In this document: in pieces, positions 7,943 to 15,868 of the stretch
Numbering within the stretch: the first letter of the stretch is position 1
Layout of the letters: each line of letters opens with the position of its first letter
DNA from: Dokdonia sp.
GTDB taxonomy: Bacteria > Bacteroidota > Bacteroidia > Flavobacteriales > Flavobacteriaceae
NCBI GenBank assembly: GCA_020630915.1
Contig: JAHDIF010000004.1
Location: forward strand, 248,001 to 312,000
Length of the DNA: 64,000 bases
Reading direction: 5' to 3'
The notes under the pieces: model-generated
The model's input: the letters and a program-made list of their open reading frames with translations, nothing else
Told to the model about the DNA's origin: nothing
Database searches by the model: none
Position numbers and translations under genes: made by a program

Positions 7943-8090
7943 CACCTGCAGTACAGAAGTTACTGTAGCTTATAGAGTACGTTTAGAAAAAGGCGGTGAT
8001 TGGGTATTTGTATGTGAAGATTGTTGTAACACACATAAATCAAGAACTCATTACACCTATGGGGGCACTTGGAAGGGAAAAAGATATTAA
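7923..8090 (+). CDS. Small zinc-ribbon-like protein, 55 aa, TTG start
   Basis: The frame starts with TTG at 7923 and reads KTKQCNTCSTEVTVAYRVR, later FVCEDCCNTH, then YGGTWKGKRY to the stop. Two CxxC knuckles (CNTC and CEDC) about 30 residues apart suggest one bound zinc, as in small ribbon proteins that contact nucleic acids or ribosomes. TTG is the only plausible start in this frame; it lies inside the upstream membrane-protein gene, overlapping it by 20 bp in a different frame. The cysteine pattern and compact charged composition argue for a real gene. The function is unknown. Confidence 0.6.
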   Translation: MKTKQCNTCSTEVTVAYRVRLEKGGDWVFVCEDCCNTHKSRTHYTYGGTWKGKRY

Positions 8091-8165
8091 TTCTAATAAA
8101 TCTTTGCAGGTAATTGTAACAGCGTAGTAATATGTTGGTCTTTATTACAAACAAAACACAAGTAG

Positions 8166-8837
8166 ATGAAGTTATTTAACACCCTTATCGCATTATTTAT
8201 TGTAGCAACAGGTGTTGCACAAAATCCCATAACAAAAAACGTAGGAGACTTTACAGAAGTAAAAGTATATGACCGTATTGTAGTAAATCTGGTAAAATCA
8301 GATGAAAACAAAGTGATGATTTCTGGAGAAGATGTTAGTCAAGTACAAGTTCTTAACAAGGATGGTAAGCTTAAGATTAGAATGGAGTTCGATCTTATTT
8401 TTGATGGTAACAAGACATTTGTGCACGTACATTACAACAATCTAGAAACTATAGATGGTAACGAAGGAGCTGAGATTACAAGCAATGAGCTTATTGAGCA
8501 AGATGAGATAGAAATCAAAATGCAAGAAGGGGCTCGTATTAAAGTAGGCTTACAAGTACGTGAAGCAAATCTAAGAGCGGTAACCGGAGGAATCATAGAA
8601 GCTAGCGGCATTGCCGAACAACAAAATGTAAAGGTAAATACAGGAGGGATCTATGAAGGTCGCGATCTCGAAACAGAGCGTGCAGACATTTATGTGCAAG
8701 CAGGAGGAGAAGTAGAGGCATATGTGTCTAAAAAGGTAGATATTACCATAAGAGCTGGAGGCGATGTTATTGTTTACGGAAACCCAGCAGAGGTAATACG
8801 TCGTCGCACTTTTGGAGGACGTATTAAGATAATGTAA
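8166..8837 (+). CDS. GIN/head domain (DUF2807) secreted protein
   Basis: This 223-residue protein begins with a signal peptide (MKLFNTLIALFIVATGVAQ) and continues with the DUF2807 head-GIN-domain pattern: VGDFTEVKVYDRIVVNLVKS near the start, then repeating beta-helix-like turns rich in G, E and V such as LRAVTGGIIEASG and VQAGGEVEAYV. Members of this Bacteroidetes family are exported and presumed adhesive or auto-transporter-like; no enzymatic activity is known. A strong terminator follows 28 bp downstream, so this closes a transcription unit. Confidence 0.85.
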   Translation: MKLFNTLIALFIVATGVAQNPITKNVGDFTEVKVYDRIVVNLVKSDENKVMISGEDVSQVQVLNKDGKLKIRMEFDLIFDGNKTFVHVHYNNLETIDGNEGAEITSNELIEQDEIEIKMQEGARIKVGLQVREANLRAVTGGIIEASGIAEQQNVKVNTGGIYEGRDLETERADIYVQAGGEVEAYVSKKVDITIRAGGDVIVYGNPAEVIRRRTFGGRIKIM

Positions 8838-8865
8838 CCCATAGTTCATCAATCAAGATTAAAGA

Positions 8866-8895
8866 GGTGATACGAATTCGTATCACCTTTTCTTT
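8866..8895 (+). terminator. Rho-independent terminator (22-bp perfect palindrome)
   Basis: GGTGATACGAA/TTCGTATCACC (8866-8887) is a perfect inverted repeat followed by TTTTCTTTG. It lies between the DUF2807 gene and the LysE-family gene. Confidence 0.75.
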
Positions 8896-8910
8896 GTATT
8901 TGGTTTTACC

Positions 8911-8918
8911 TAACTTTG
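8911..8918 (+). promoter_or_regulatory. Candidate -7 box TAACTTTG for the LysE-family gene
   Basis: Matches TAnnTTTG, lies just after the terminator and 19 bp before the ATG at 8938. Confidence 0.5.
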
Positions 8919-8937
8919 TGTAAATCCACGATTTTAA

Positions 8938-9654
8938 ATGTTTCAAGACGTAACTACTGCAATACCTTTAGGCTTTTTTCTAGCCTTTTTAATAGGTCCC
9001 GTATTCTTCGTACTTCTTGAAACCGCTGCAACAAAAGGTTTTAGAGCCGCAGTAACTTTTGATGTAGGTGTTATTATAGCAGATGTTGTTTTTATAGGGA
9101 TTGCATATTTAAGTAGCTATCAACTATTAGAAAATCTAAGCAATCAACCTGGTTTGTATGTTTTTGGAGGTGCAATTTTAATCGTCTATGGACTCTTAAT
9201 GTACCTTAAAAAACCTACCCGAGATATGCTAGATCCAAAACGAGTAAATATTAAGAAACGGTATGGATATTTAGGATTATTTATTAAAGGCTTTTTACTC
9301 AATTTTATAAATATAGGTGTGCTTGTCTTCTGGTTAGGAGTAATTATTATTGTGGGGCCTTCTGTTGAGAATGATCCTAATAGAATGTTAGTTTTTTTCG
9401 GCGCAATGATAGCCGCTTATTTTATTACAGACATTGGAAAGATTATGCTAGCCAAACAACTTAAAAGATACCTCACACCTAGACGTATTTTCAAAGTAAA
9501 AAAATTGCTGGGTTTTGTACTAATCATATGTGGTCTTGTTTTAGTAACTAAAGGTTTTATACCTAAGGACAAATTGGACCTACAAAAAGGCATTGAACGT
9601 ATTGAGCAATTGCAACCTCAAGAACCAGAAATTTCTAAAGATAGTATTCAGTAG
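8938..9654 (+). CDS. LysE-family translocator
   Basis: This 238-residue membrane protein fits the LysE/RhtB amino-acid exporter family. The N-terminus IPLGFFLAFLIGPVFFVLLETAATKGFRAA carries the family's G-P-(V/F) signature in helix 1 and the G-R-A turn before helix 2. About six membrane helices follow, ending near residue 210, and a polar tail (QPQEPEISKDSIQ) extends about 25 residues beyond the usual end. It would export an amino acid or similar small molecule across the inner membrane; the substrate is unknown. It is monocistronic, bounded by a terminator upstream and the tRNA-Cys region downstream. Confidence 0.85.
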   Translation: MFQDVTTAIPLGFFLAFLIGPVFFVLLETAATKGFRAAVTFDVGVIIADVVFIGIAYLSSYQLLENLSNQPGLYVFGGAILIVYGLLMYLKKPTRDMLDPKRVNIKKRYGYLGLFIKGFLLNFINIGVLVFWLGVIIIVGPSVENDPNRMLVFFGAMIAAYFITDIGKIMLAKQLKRYLTPRRIFKVKKLLGFVLIICGLVLVTKGFIPKDKLDLQKGIERIEQLQPQEPEISKDSIQ

Positions 9655-9671
9655 GGTGTTGTATAGTTTAT

Positions 9672-9685
9672 GCTTTCGCGAAAGC
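9672..9685. repeat. GCTTTCGCGAAAGC palindrome, copy 3
   Basis: Exact intergenic copy 18 bp after the LysE-family stop codon, before the terminator shared with tRNA-Cys. Confidence 0.9.
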
Positions 9686-9712
9686 GTACCCATTTCGCAA
9701 ACTCCTATAAAT

Positions 9713-9742
9713 AAAAAAGCTTCCATTGCAGGAAGCTTTTTT
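9713..9742. terminator. Bidirectional terminator between the LysE-family gene and tRNA-Cys
   Basis: AAAAAAGCTTCC, a 6-nt loop, then GGAAGCTTTTTT. It carries a T tract on both strands, so it can end transcription of the LysE-family gene and of the tRNA. Confidence 0.8.
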
Positions 9743-9746
9743 CTTG

Positions 9747-9817
9747 AGGTGCCGAGCGGATTCGAACCGCTGTAGATGGTGTTGCAGACCACTGCCTAGC
9801 CACTCGGCCACGGCACC
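9747..9817 (-). tRNA. tRNA-Cys (GCA)
   Basis: On the minus strand the acceptor arm GGTGCCG pairs with CGGCACC. The D arm is GCCGAGTGGCTAGGC, the anticodon loop reads CTGCAAC with anticodon GCA, and the T arm is AGCGGTTCGAATCCGCT. The discriminator is U73, as expected for cysteine tRNAs. The CCA end is not encoded (the gene continues CAA), so it must be added after transcription. Confidence 0.95.
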
Positions 9818-9927
9818 CTGTTTGGGTCGGATGCAAATGTACTTATTTTTTGGAATAAAGAACAATACTATTTCGATTAGATGTATAGCTACCCTCTACT
9901 TTAAAAGAGGCGCTAGAGATGAGGAAA

Positions 9928-10284
9928 CTATCGAGCTATAGAACGTTTTACACTAACCATTTCTACATCACCACCTATAGGTGGGTTGAGTTTAGAAACA
10001 GCAACGGTTGCTTTTTGTATTCTAGGACTTTCGTCCAAATAGCGTTTAAGTATGCGATCACATACCGTCTCTAGTAGTTTTGAAGCCACCGCCATTTCTT
10101 CCTTAACAACGTGATTTAAAAATACGTAGTCTACGGTATCTTCTAATTGATCTGTGGCAGCACTTTTAGTAAGGTCTGCTTCTACCTCAATATCTACCCG
10201 ATAATCAGACCCTATACGTGTTTCTTCTTTGAGACAGCCGTGATAGGCATATGCTCTAATATTAGTAATTCGTATTGTTCCCAT
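9928..10284 (-). CDS. folB: Dihydroneopterin aldolase
   Basis: FolB converts 7,8-dihydroneopterin to 6-hydroxymethyl-dihydropterin in folate synthesis. The 118-residue length is typical. The N-terminus has IRAYAYHGCLKEE, where YHG precedes the active-site region. VDYVFLNHVV matches the family's DTVDY segment, and the C-terminus has the conserved VAVSKLNPPIGGDVEMVSV with KLNPPI. It is divergent from glnS; the region between carries a degenerate copy of the GCGCAGGCGGGAATC repeat. Confidence 0.9.
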   Translation of the reverse strand: MGTIRITNIRAYAYHGCLKEETRIGSDYRVDIEVEADLTKSAATDQLEDTVDYVFLNHVVKEEMAVASKLLETVCDRILKRYLDESPRIQKATVAVSKLNPPIGGDVEMVSVKRSIAR

Positions 10285-10302
10285 ACTTTTTATTTAATTT
10301 TA

Positions 10303-10317
10303 GCGAAGGCGGAAATC
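10303..10317. repeat. Degenerate copy of the GCGCAGGCGGGAATC repeat
   Basis: GCGAAGGCGGAAATC differs at two of 15 positions from the repeat arm at 53526-53540. It sits between folB and glnS. Confidence 0.35.
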
Positions 10318-10463
10318 TAATTAATTTAAAAAAAAACAAATTTACGAGAAAAAGAACGACACTCGGCGCTAGAAGAGATCATAAAGGTAGTTTTATGAAA
10401 AGGAGCTATCAACCGTATACCACCCAAGCCTTTTTAGTAAATTTGCTACTTGATTCCATAATT

Positions 10464-12491
10464 ATGAGTGATACACATAAATCATTAAATTTTTTAGAGC
10501 AAATAGTAGAAGACGATCTAGCTAACGGATACACACGTGAGCAACTGCGTTTTCGTTTTCCGCCAGAGCCTAATGGATATTTACATATAGGGCATTGCAA
10601 AGCAATAGGCATTAGTTTTGGGCTAGGAGAGAAGTATGATGCGCCGGTAAACCTTCGTTTTGATGATACAAACCCAGCTAAGGAAGAGCAGGAGTATGTA
10701 GACGCAATTAAGGAAGATGTAGCATGGTTAGGATACAAATGGGATCAAGTATGCTTCTCTAGCGACTATTTCCAACAGTTGTATGATTGGGCTGTAGAGA
10801 TGATTAAAGATGGAAAAGCCTATGTAGATAGCCAGTCTAGCGAGGTTATGGCAGAGCAAAAGGGAACCCCTACACAACCGGGAGTTGCAGGACCATATCG
10901 TGATCGATCGGTAGAAGAAAATTTGGATCTCTTTGAGCGTATGAAAGCCGGTGAGTTTAAAGAAGGAGCGCACGTACTGCGTGCAAAAATAGATATGGCA
11001 GATCCTAATATGCTTATGCGTGACCCACTTATGTATCGCATTTTACATAAAGATCACCATCGCACAGGAAATACGTGGTGTATCTATCCTATGTATGATT
11101 GGACACACGGTGAGAGTGATTATATAGAACAAATTTCACATAGCTTATGCTCGTTGGAGTTTAAACCACATAGAAAACTGTATGATTGGTTTTTGGACCA
11201 AGTGTATACGGGTAAAGATTTACGCACGAAGCAAAGAGAATTTGCGCGCCTTAATCTCAATTATACAATTATGAGTAAGCGTAAATTATTGCGTCTTGTA
11301 GAAGAAGGTGTGGTCTCGGGTTGGGATGACCCACGTATGCCTACCATATCTGGTTTACGTCGTCGTGGATATACTCCTATGGCATTGCGCAAGTTTGTTG
11401 AGACTGTAGGGGTTGCAAAACGAGAGAATGTTATAGACGTATCGCTGTTAGAATTTAATATACGTCAAGACCTTAATAAAACAGCTACCAGAGTAATGGC
11501 TGTTTTAGACCCTGTAAAGTTAGTGATTACTAATTATCCTGAAGGAAAAGAGGAACAACTCCTAGCAGATAACAATCCAGAAGATTCTAATTCTGGAACG
11601 CACGAGGTGCCGTTCTCTAGAGAATTATACATCGAGAGAGAAGATTTTAAGGAAGAAGCAAGTAACAAGTATTTTAGACTTACGCTTGGGAAAGAAGTGC
11701 GCCTTAAGAATGCATACATCATAAAAGGGGAGAGCGTTGTAAAAGACGCTTCTGGAGCTATTAAAGAGATACATTGTACATACGATCCAGAAAGTCGTTC
11801 TGGAAGCGGCACAGAAGCTTCTAAGCGCAATGTAAAAGGCACTTTACACTGGGTGTCTATTCAACATGCCGTTAAGGCAGAAGTAAGACTTTATGATCGC
11901 TTATTTAACAACGAGTCTCCAGATGGACACCCGGAAAAAGATTTTATGGAGTTTCTCAATCCCGAAAGTCTCAAGGTAATTACAGGATATGTAGAACCTT
12001 TTCTTGCCAATGCGAAGGTGGGAGATCGATTCCAGTTTCAGAGATTGGGGTATTTTAATGTAGACTTAGATAGTACGGCAGATAAGTTAGTCTTTAATCG
12101 TACGGTAGGATTACGTGATTCTTGGGCTAAGCAAAAGCCAAAACCTCAGCAAAACCAAGGACAACCCAAACCACAACAACAACAGCAAGCAAGTGCGTTA
12201 AGTACGATTAATAAGCTAGGTAAAAAACTAGCTAATCTTCCAGAAGAGAAACGCATAGCAACCATAGCAGATATTGAGAAACATGCCGCTAACCTTTCTG
12301 AAGAAGAAGTAAAAGGCTTCTTTAATACCGCTGCTAAAAAAGTAGGAACACGTATGGCGGGAATTGTTAGCTTATATGCTTTCGCGAAAGCACACTCAAA
12401 AGAAATCTCGAGTATAGATGGTGCCGAAGAATTTGTCCAAAAAGCACTTGAAGATAAGAACGAATTGCTGCAAGAGGTAGCGAGTAGATAA
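10464..12491 (+). CDS. glnS: Glutaminyl-tRNA synthetase with a C-terminal extension
   Basis: GlnRS charges tRNA-Gln with glutamine. I start at MSDTHKSLNFLEQIVEDDL (10464), matching other GlnRS starts; the open frame extends upstream without family similarity. The HIGH motif is in PPEPNGYLHIGH (residues 33-44) and the KMSKS equivalent is MSKRK near 270, followed by the class I anticodon-binding beta barrels to about 555. Then come a Pro/Gln-rich linker (about 557-575) and an extra helical domain of about 100 residues (INKLGKKLANLPEEKRI onward). Total length is 675 against about 554 in E. coli. A palindrome copy lies in the extension as AFAKA. The tail may be a YqeY/GatB-like tRNA-binding domain, but I cannot confirm this. 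Confidence 0.95.
   Translation: MSDTHKSLNFLEQIVEDDLANGYTREQLRFRFPPEPNGYLHIGHCKAIGISFGLGEKYDAPVNLRFDDTNPAKEEQEYVDAIKEDVAWLGYKWDQVCFSSDYFQQLYDWAVEMIKDGKAYVDSQSSEVMAEQKGTPTQPGVAGPYRDRSVEENLDLFERMKAGEFKEGAHVLRAKIDMADPNMLMRDPLMYRILHKDHHRTGNTWCIYPMYDWTHGESDYIEQISHSLCSLEFKPHRKLYDWFLDQVYTGKDLRTKQREFARLNLNYTIMSKRKLLRLVEEGVVSGWDDPRMPTISGLRRRGYTPMALRKFVETVGVAKRENVIDVSLLEFNIRQDLNKTATRVMAVLDPVKLVITNYPEGKEEQLLADNNPEDSNSGTHEVPFSRELYIEREDFKEEASNKYFRLTLGKEVRLKNAYIIKGESVVKDASGAIKEIHCTYDPESRSGSGTEASKRNVKGTLHWVSIQHAVKAEVRLYDRLFNNESPDGHPEKDFMEFLNPESLKVITGYVEPFLANAKVGDRFQFQRLGYFNVDLDSTADKLVFNRTVGLRDSWAKQKPKPQQNQGQPKPQQQQQASALSTINKLGKKLANLPEEKRIATIADIEKHAANLSEEEVKGFFNTAAKKVGTRMAGIVSLYAFAKAHSKEISSIDGAEEFVQKALEDKNELLQEVASR
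12378..12391. repeat. GCTTTCGCGAAAGC palindrome, copy 4
   Basis: Exact copy in the C-terminal extension of glnS, read as YAFAKAH. Confidence 0.9.
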
Positions 12492-12495
12492 AAAG

Positions 12496-12527
12496 AAAAG
12501 GCTCAGAATACTATCTAAGCCTTTTTT
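12496..12527. terminator. Bidirectional terminator between glnS and the SPFH gene
   Basis: AAAAGGCT-CAGA ... TCTA-AGCCTTTTTT forms a hairpin with A and T tracts on either side, between two convergent genes. Confidence 0.75.
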
Positions 12528-12543
12528 ATTTTAAAGAAAAATA

Positions 12544-13479
12544 TTACTCTTTAGGACCAATCCCTTTCTTAGCATTCTCCTTTTTCATTTGTTCTCCTAT
12601 CTGGTTAGAAGCTACAAAAGAAGCAATCATATCATTCAGCATATTACTTCCTGCTTGTGGAGAGTTAGGCATTAAGATAAGGTTAGAATTGGTTTGCTCT
12701 CCCATAGATTGTAGCGTGTCATAATGCTGTGTTACGACAATAAGGGCAGATGCTTCTTGCGAGTTAATACCCACATTATTTAATACATCTACAGACTCTT
12801 CTAGACCGCGAGCAATCTCGCGACGTTGGTCTGCAATACCTTGTCCTTGTAGTCTTTTTGACTCGGCTTCTGCACGTGCTTTTGCAACAATCTTGATACG
12901 CTCTGCCTCTGCCTCAAACTCTGCAGCTACCTTCTCACGCTCTGCCGCATTAATACGGTTCATTGCTTCTTTTACCTGTAGATCTGGATCAATATCTGTC
13001 ACAAGAGTTTTAATGATATCAAAACCGTAACTAGACATTGCTTCATTAAGCTCACCTTTCACTGCAATTGCGATATCATCTTTGCGCTCAAAGACATCAT
13101 CTAATTTCATTTTAGGCACCTCTGCACGCACCACATCAAAAACGTAAGACGTAATCTGATCGTGCGGATTTTCTAGCTTGTAAAAAGCATCGTACACCGC
13201 ATCTTTACGAACTTGGAATTGAACAGAAATCTTAAGACGTACAAATACGTCATCTTTAGTTTTAGTTTCTACAACAACGTCTAGTTGTTGGATACGAAGG
13301 TTTACACGGCCAGCTATTCTGTCTACTAAGGGAATTTTGAAACGGAGTCCTGAGTTACGAACTCCTACAAATTTACCAAAACGTTCAACAATGGCGGCTG
13401 TTTGCTGCTTCACCATAAAAAACGCCGAGATGAGAATTAAGAGTCCAAAAATTAAGACAACAGGAAGAAAAATAGGCAT
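12544..13479 (-). CDS. SPFH/stomatin-like membrane scaffold protein
   Basis: This 311-residue protein has one N-terminal membrane segment (about residues 3-22) and then an SPFH/Band 7 domain: VKQQTAAIVERFGKFVGVRNSGLRFKIP, VDRIAGRVNLRIQQLDVVVETKTKDD and the SYGFDIIKTLVTDIDPD turn. A long helical arm rich in A, E and R (about 175-235) follows, then a C-terminal assembly segment. Such proteins form large oligomers in membrane microdomains and modulate proteases or transporters. Its neighbours give no partner; the NfeD-like protein often paired with such genes is not adjacent. Confidence 0.9.
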   Translation of the reverse strand: MPIFLPVVLIFGLLILISAFFMVKQQTAAIVERFGKFVGVRNSGLRFKIPLVDRIAGRVNLRIQQLDVVVETKTKDDVFVRLKISVQFQVRKDAVYDAFYKLENPHDQITSYVFDVVRAEVPKMKLDDVFERKDDIAIAVKGELNEAMSSYGFDIIKTLVTDIDPDLQVKEAMNRINAAEREKVAAEFEAEAERIKIVAKARAEAESKRLQGQGIADQRREIARGLEESVDVLNNVGINSQEASALIVVTQHYDTLQSMGEQTNSNLILMPNSPQAGSNMLNDMIASFVASNQIGEQMKKENAKKGIGPKE

Positions 13480-13646
13480 AATTTAGTATTTAAGGTTAGT
13501 GATTATTTGCTCTTGATAGCTCTAAGATACTAGATACGTCTCAAAAAGTAAGAAAACGTAACACTTTATCGAAAAAAAGTACGGGATACCAAAACAAAGC
13601 CTATATTCGGAGCTTATTTTACTATTTTATTTAGACCATTTGTTTT

Positions 13647-14321
13647 ATGAGATTTACACTCTTTTTTCTTTGTGCCTTTTTTAGTTTTGGAGTTGGGCAT
13701 GGTCAATCGTATTTAAAAAACGGCAAGTACAATAGGTTGGGATTACAAGGTAAATATGCTGTGCTTGAAGTAAGCTCTTCTAATGTAATGATAGAAGGAG
13801 GTTCAGGATTTCTTGGAGGTTTAACCACGCGAGGACGACTGTATAACAACTGGGGAATGGTATATGGGATAGATTTTTTAAATATCAACGCAGAAGTGGC
13901 CTCATCTGGACCTGCAGGATTGCAGGATGAAAACACCACTTATACCTTAATAGGTGCACAATTAAACTTGCTTGCTAGTTATGGTATCATAGGCCAGAAT
14001 TTGTCTTTTGAAATAGGCCCGGCATTATTAGTTAACGGAAAGATGGCTTTGAAAGATAGGGGACAAGAGTCCAATATCGTAAATGGATATACCACTCTTA
14101 CTGCAGGTGAATTACAAGAGGTCTCTAGAATTAACCCATTTGCAGTAGTAGGATTAACTGGCGGTTGGGAAAACGTGAGATTCTCTGTACAATACCAGTA
14201 TGGATTGACTAATTTTTTTGGAAATCTTAATGACCAAGATTTTACAGATCCAATAGCTACTGCAACCGATTTTAAAGCAACAACCTCTGTAATTTCTGGA
14301 GGGATTGTCTTTTACTTATAG
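13647..14321 (+). CDS. Outer-membrane beta-barrel-like protein
   Basis: This 224-residue protein starts with a signal peptide (MRFTLFFLCAFFSFGVGHGQ). It then alternates short amphipathic strands with G/N turns, for example NRLGLQGKYAVLEVSSSNV and NVRFSVQYQYGLTNFF, and ends in SGGIVFYL. The terminal aromatic-x-L pattern is the usual C-terminal barrel signal, so it probably sits in the outer membrane. The function is unknown. Its last two codons overlap the convergent gltX by 6 bp. Confidence 0.7.
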   Translation: MRFTLFFLCAFFSFGVGHGQSYLKNGKYNRLGLQGKYAVLEVSSSNVMIEGGSGFLGGLTTRGRLYNNWGMVYGIDFLNINAEVASSGPAGLQDENTTYTLIGAQLNLLASYGIIGQNLSFEIGPALLVNGKMALKDRGQESNIVNGYTTLTAGELQEVSRINPFAVVGLTGGWENVRFSVQYQYGLTNFFGNLNDQDFTDPIATATDFKATTSVISGGIVFYL

Positions 14322-15824
14322 GATTGCTATTGCTTTTTCTAAGCGCTTGATAGTTTCTTCCTGACCTATTGTTGCTGCAATCTCAAAAACATCTGGACCT
14401 TGCATCGCTCCTACAAGACTTAACCGTAAGGGTTGCATTACTTTTCCAAAGCCTAGCTCATTGGCTACAATCCACCCCTTCACAGCTTGTTGAACTTCTT
14501 CTGTAGTAAATGTTGAGACGTTAGCTATAACCTCTTTTACTTGGGTCATAATTGTGGACGTGTCTTCTTTCCATCCTTTTTTTGAAGCCTTTGCATCAAA
14601 TTCTTGTGGCGCCTCAAAAAAGAAACTTCCTAAATCCCAAAGGTCGGCAACAAACGTAGCACGTTCTTTAATCAAGTCTACTACCTTAGATACATACTGA
14701 GGGGATGCGTCTACACCTTTTTCTCGAAGCAAGGTCATAAATGAGGTAGATACACTTTCGTTACTGGCCTTTTGTAAATAATGCTGCTGGAACCACTTTG
14801 TTTTTTCTGGGTCAAACTTGGCACCTGCTTTATTTACTTTTTTCAAATCAAATGCTTGAACAAGCTCTTCTAAAGAGAAGATTTCTTGCTCTGTCCCTGG
14901 ATTCCACCCTAAGAAGGCAAGCATATTTACCACTGCTTCTGGAAGGTAACCGTCTTCTTTGTAACCACTAGAAATTTCATTGGTTTTGGGATCTTGCCAT
15001 TGTAGCGGAAATACCGGAAAACCTAATTTATCTCCATCACGCTTGCTTAGTTTACCTTTTCCTACGGGTTTAAGGATAAGCGGTAAGTGTGCAAATTTAG
15101 GGGCATCCCAGCCAAAGGCACGGTATAGTAATACGTGAAGGGCAAGGGAGGGTAGCCACTCTTCACCGCGTATCACGTGAGTAATTTCCATTAAATGATC
15201 ATCTACAATATTTGCCAGGTGATAGGTAGGCATCCCGTCTGACTTAAAGAGAACTTTATCATCTAGAATGTTTGTGTCTATGTAAATATCCCCACGTATT
15301 TCATCTTGTAGATGTAATTTTTCGTCTTGAGGAGATTTAAAACGTATCACATAGTCTTCTCCTGCAGCGATGCGCTTTTCTACCTCGTCGGCAGGGTGTA
15401 CTAAGGAGTTATCTAATTTAAGACGGTTGTGCCAGTTGTAGATAAAGGTTTTTCCTTTGGCTTCGTGGTCTTTTCTGTGCTGGTTAAGTGCTTCTGCCGT
15501 GTCAAAGGCGTAGTACGCATTTCCTGAGTCTAATAACGCTTTCGCGAAAGCGTGATACTTCTCCTTACGCTCGCTCTGTCTGTAAGGTCCAAAACCTCCG
15601 TCCTTACCTGGTCCTTCGTCAAAAGGAATCCTGCACCAATCTAAGCTTTCTTTTATATAATCTTCGGCACCAGCTACATAGCGATTTTGGTCTGTATCTT
15701 CTATGCGCAGCACAAAAGTACCCTTGTGTTTTTTTGCAAAAAGGTAATTAAATAGAGCAGTGCGCACCCCACCTATATGGAGCGGTCCCGTAGGACTAGG
15801 AGCAAAACGTACGCGTACAGACAT
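14316..15824 (-). CDS. gltX: Glutamyl-tRNA synthetase
   Basis: GltX charges tRNA-Glu with glutamate. I place the start at MSVRVRFAPSPTGPLHIG (15824), eight codons inside the longest frame, because this is the canonical N-terminus. The HIGH motif is in PLHIGGVRTALFNYL and the KMSKS loop is KLSKRDGDKLG near residue 260. The C-terminal anticodon-binding domain is complete, giving 502 residues in total. The palindrome is read as AFAKA in the segment between the first two conserved blocks. With glnS nearby, both Glu and Gln are charged directly, so an amidotransferase pathway is not needed for Gln-tRNA. Confidence 0.95.
   Translation of the reverse strand: MSVRVRFAPSPTGPLHIGGVRTALFNYLFAKKHKGTFVLRIEDTDQNRYVAGAEDYIKESLDWCRIPFDEGPGKDGGFGPYRQSERKEKYHAFAKALLDSGNAYYAFDTAEALNQHRKDHEAKGKTFIYNWHNRLKLDNSLVHPADEVEKRIAAGEDYVIRFKSPQDEKLHLQDEIRGDIYIDTNILDDKVLFKSDGMPTYHLANIVDDHLMEITHVIRGEEWLPSLALHVLLYRAFGWDAPKFAHLPLILKPVGKGKLSKRDGDKLGFPVFPLQWQDPKTNEISSGYKEDGYLPEAVVNMLAFLGWNPGTEQEIFSLEELVQAFDLKKVNKAGAKFDPEKTKWFQQHYLQKASNESVSTSFMTLLREKGVDASPQYVSKVVDLIKERATFVADLWDLGSFFFEAPQEFDAKASKKGWKEDTSTIMTQVKEVIANVSTFTTEEVQQAVKGWIVANELGFGKVMQPLRLSLVGAMQGPDVFEIAATIGQEETIKRLEKAIAIL
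15538..15551. repeat. GCTTTCGCGAAAGC palindrome, copy 5
   Basis: Exact copy within gltX, read on the minus strand as HAFAKAL. The flanks extend it to an 18-bp palindrome with ACGC/GCGT ends. Confidence 0.9.
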
Positions 15825-15868
15825 ATCTTTGTGATTTTTAGGGTGCAAAGATAAGATGTCTCAGAGCG

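Noticed and set aside
9726-9941. Short frames across tRNA-Cys
   Set aside because: They overlap a clear tRNA and its terminator and show no protein similarity.
10275-10463. Upstream extension of the glnS frame
   Set aside because: The extra residues match no GlnRS, and the canonical N-terminus starts at the ATG at 10464.
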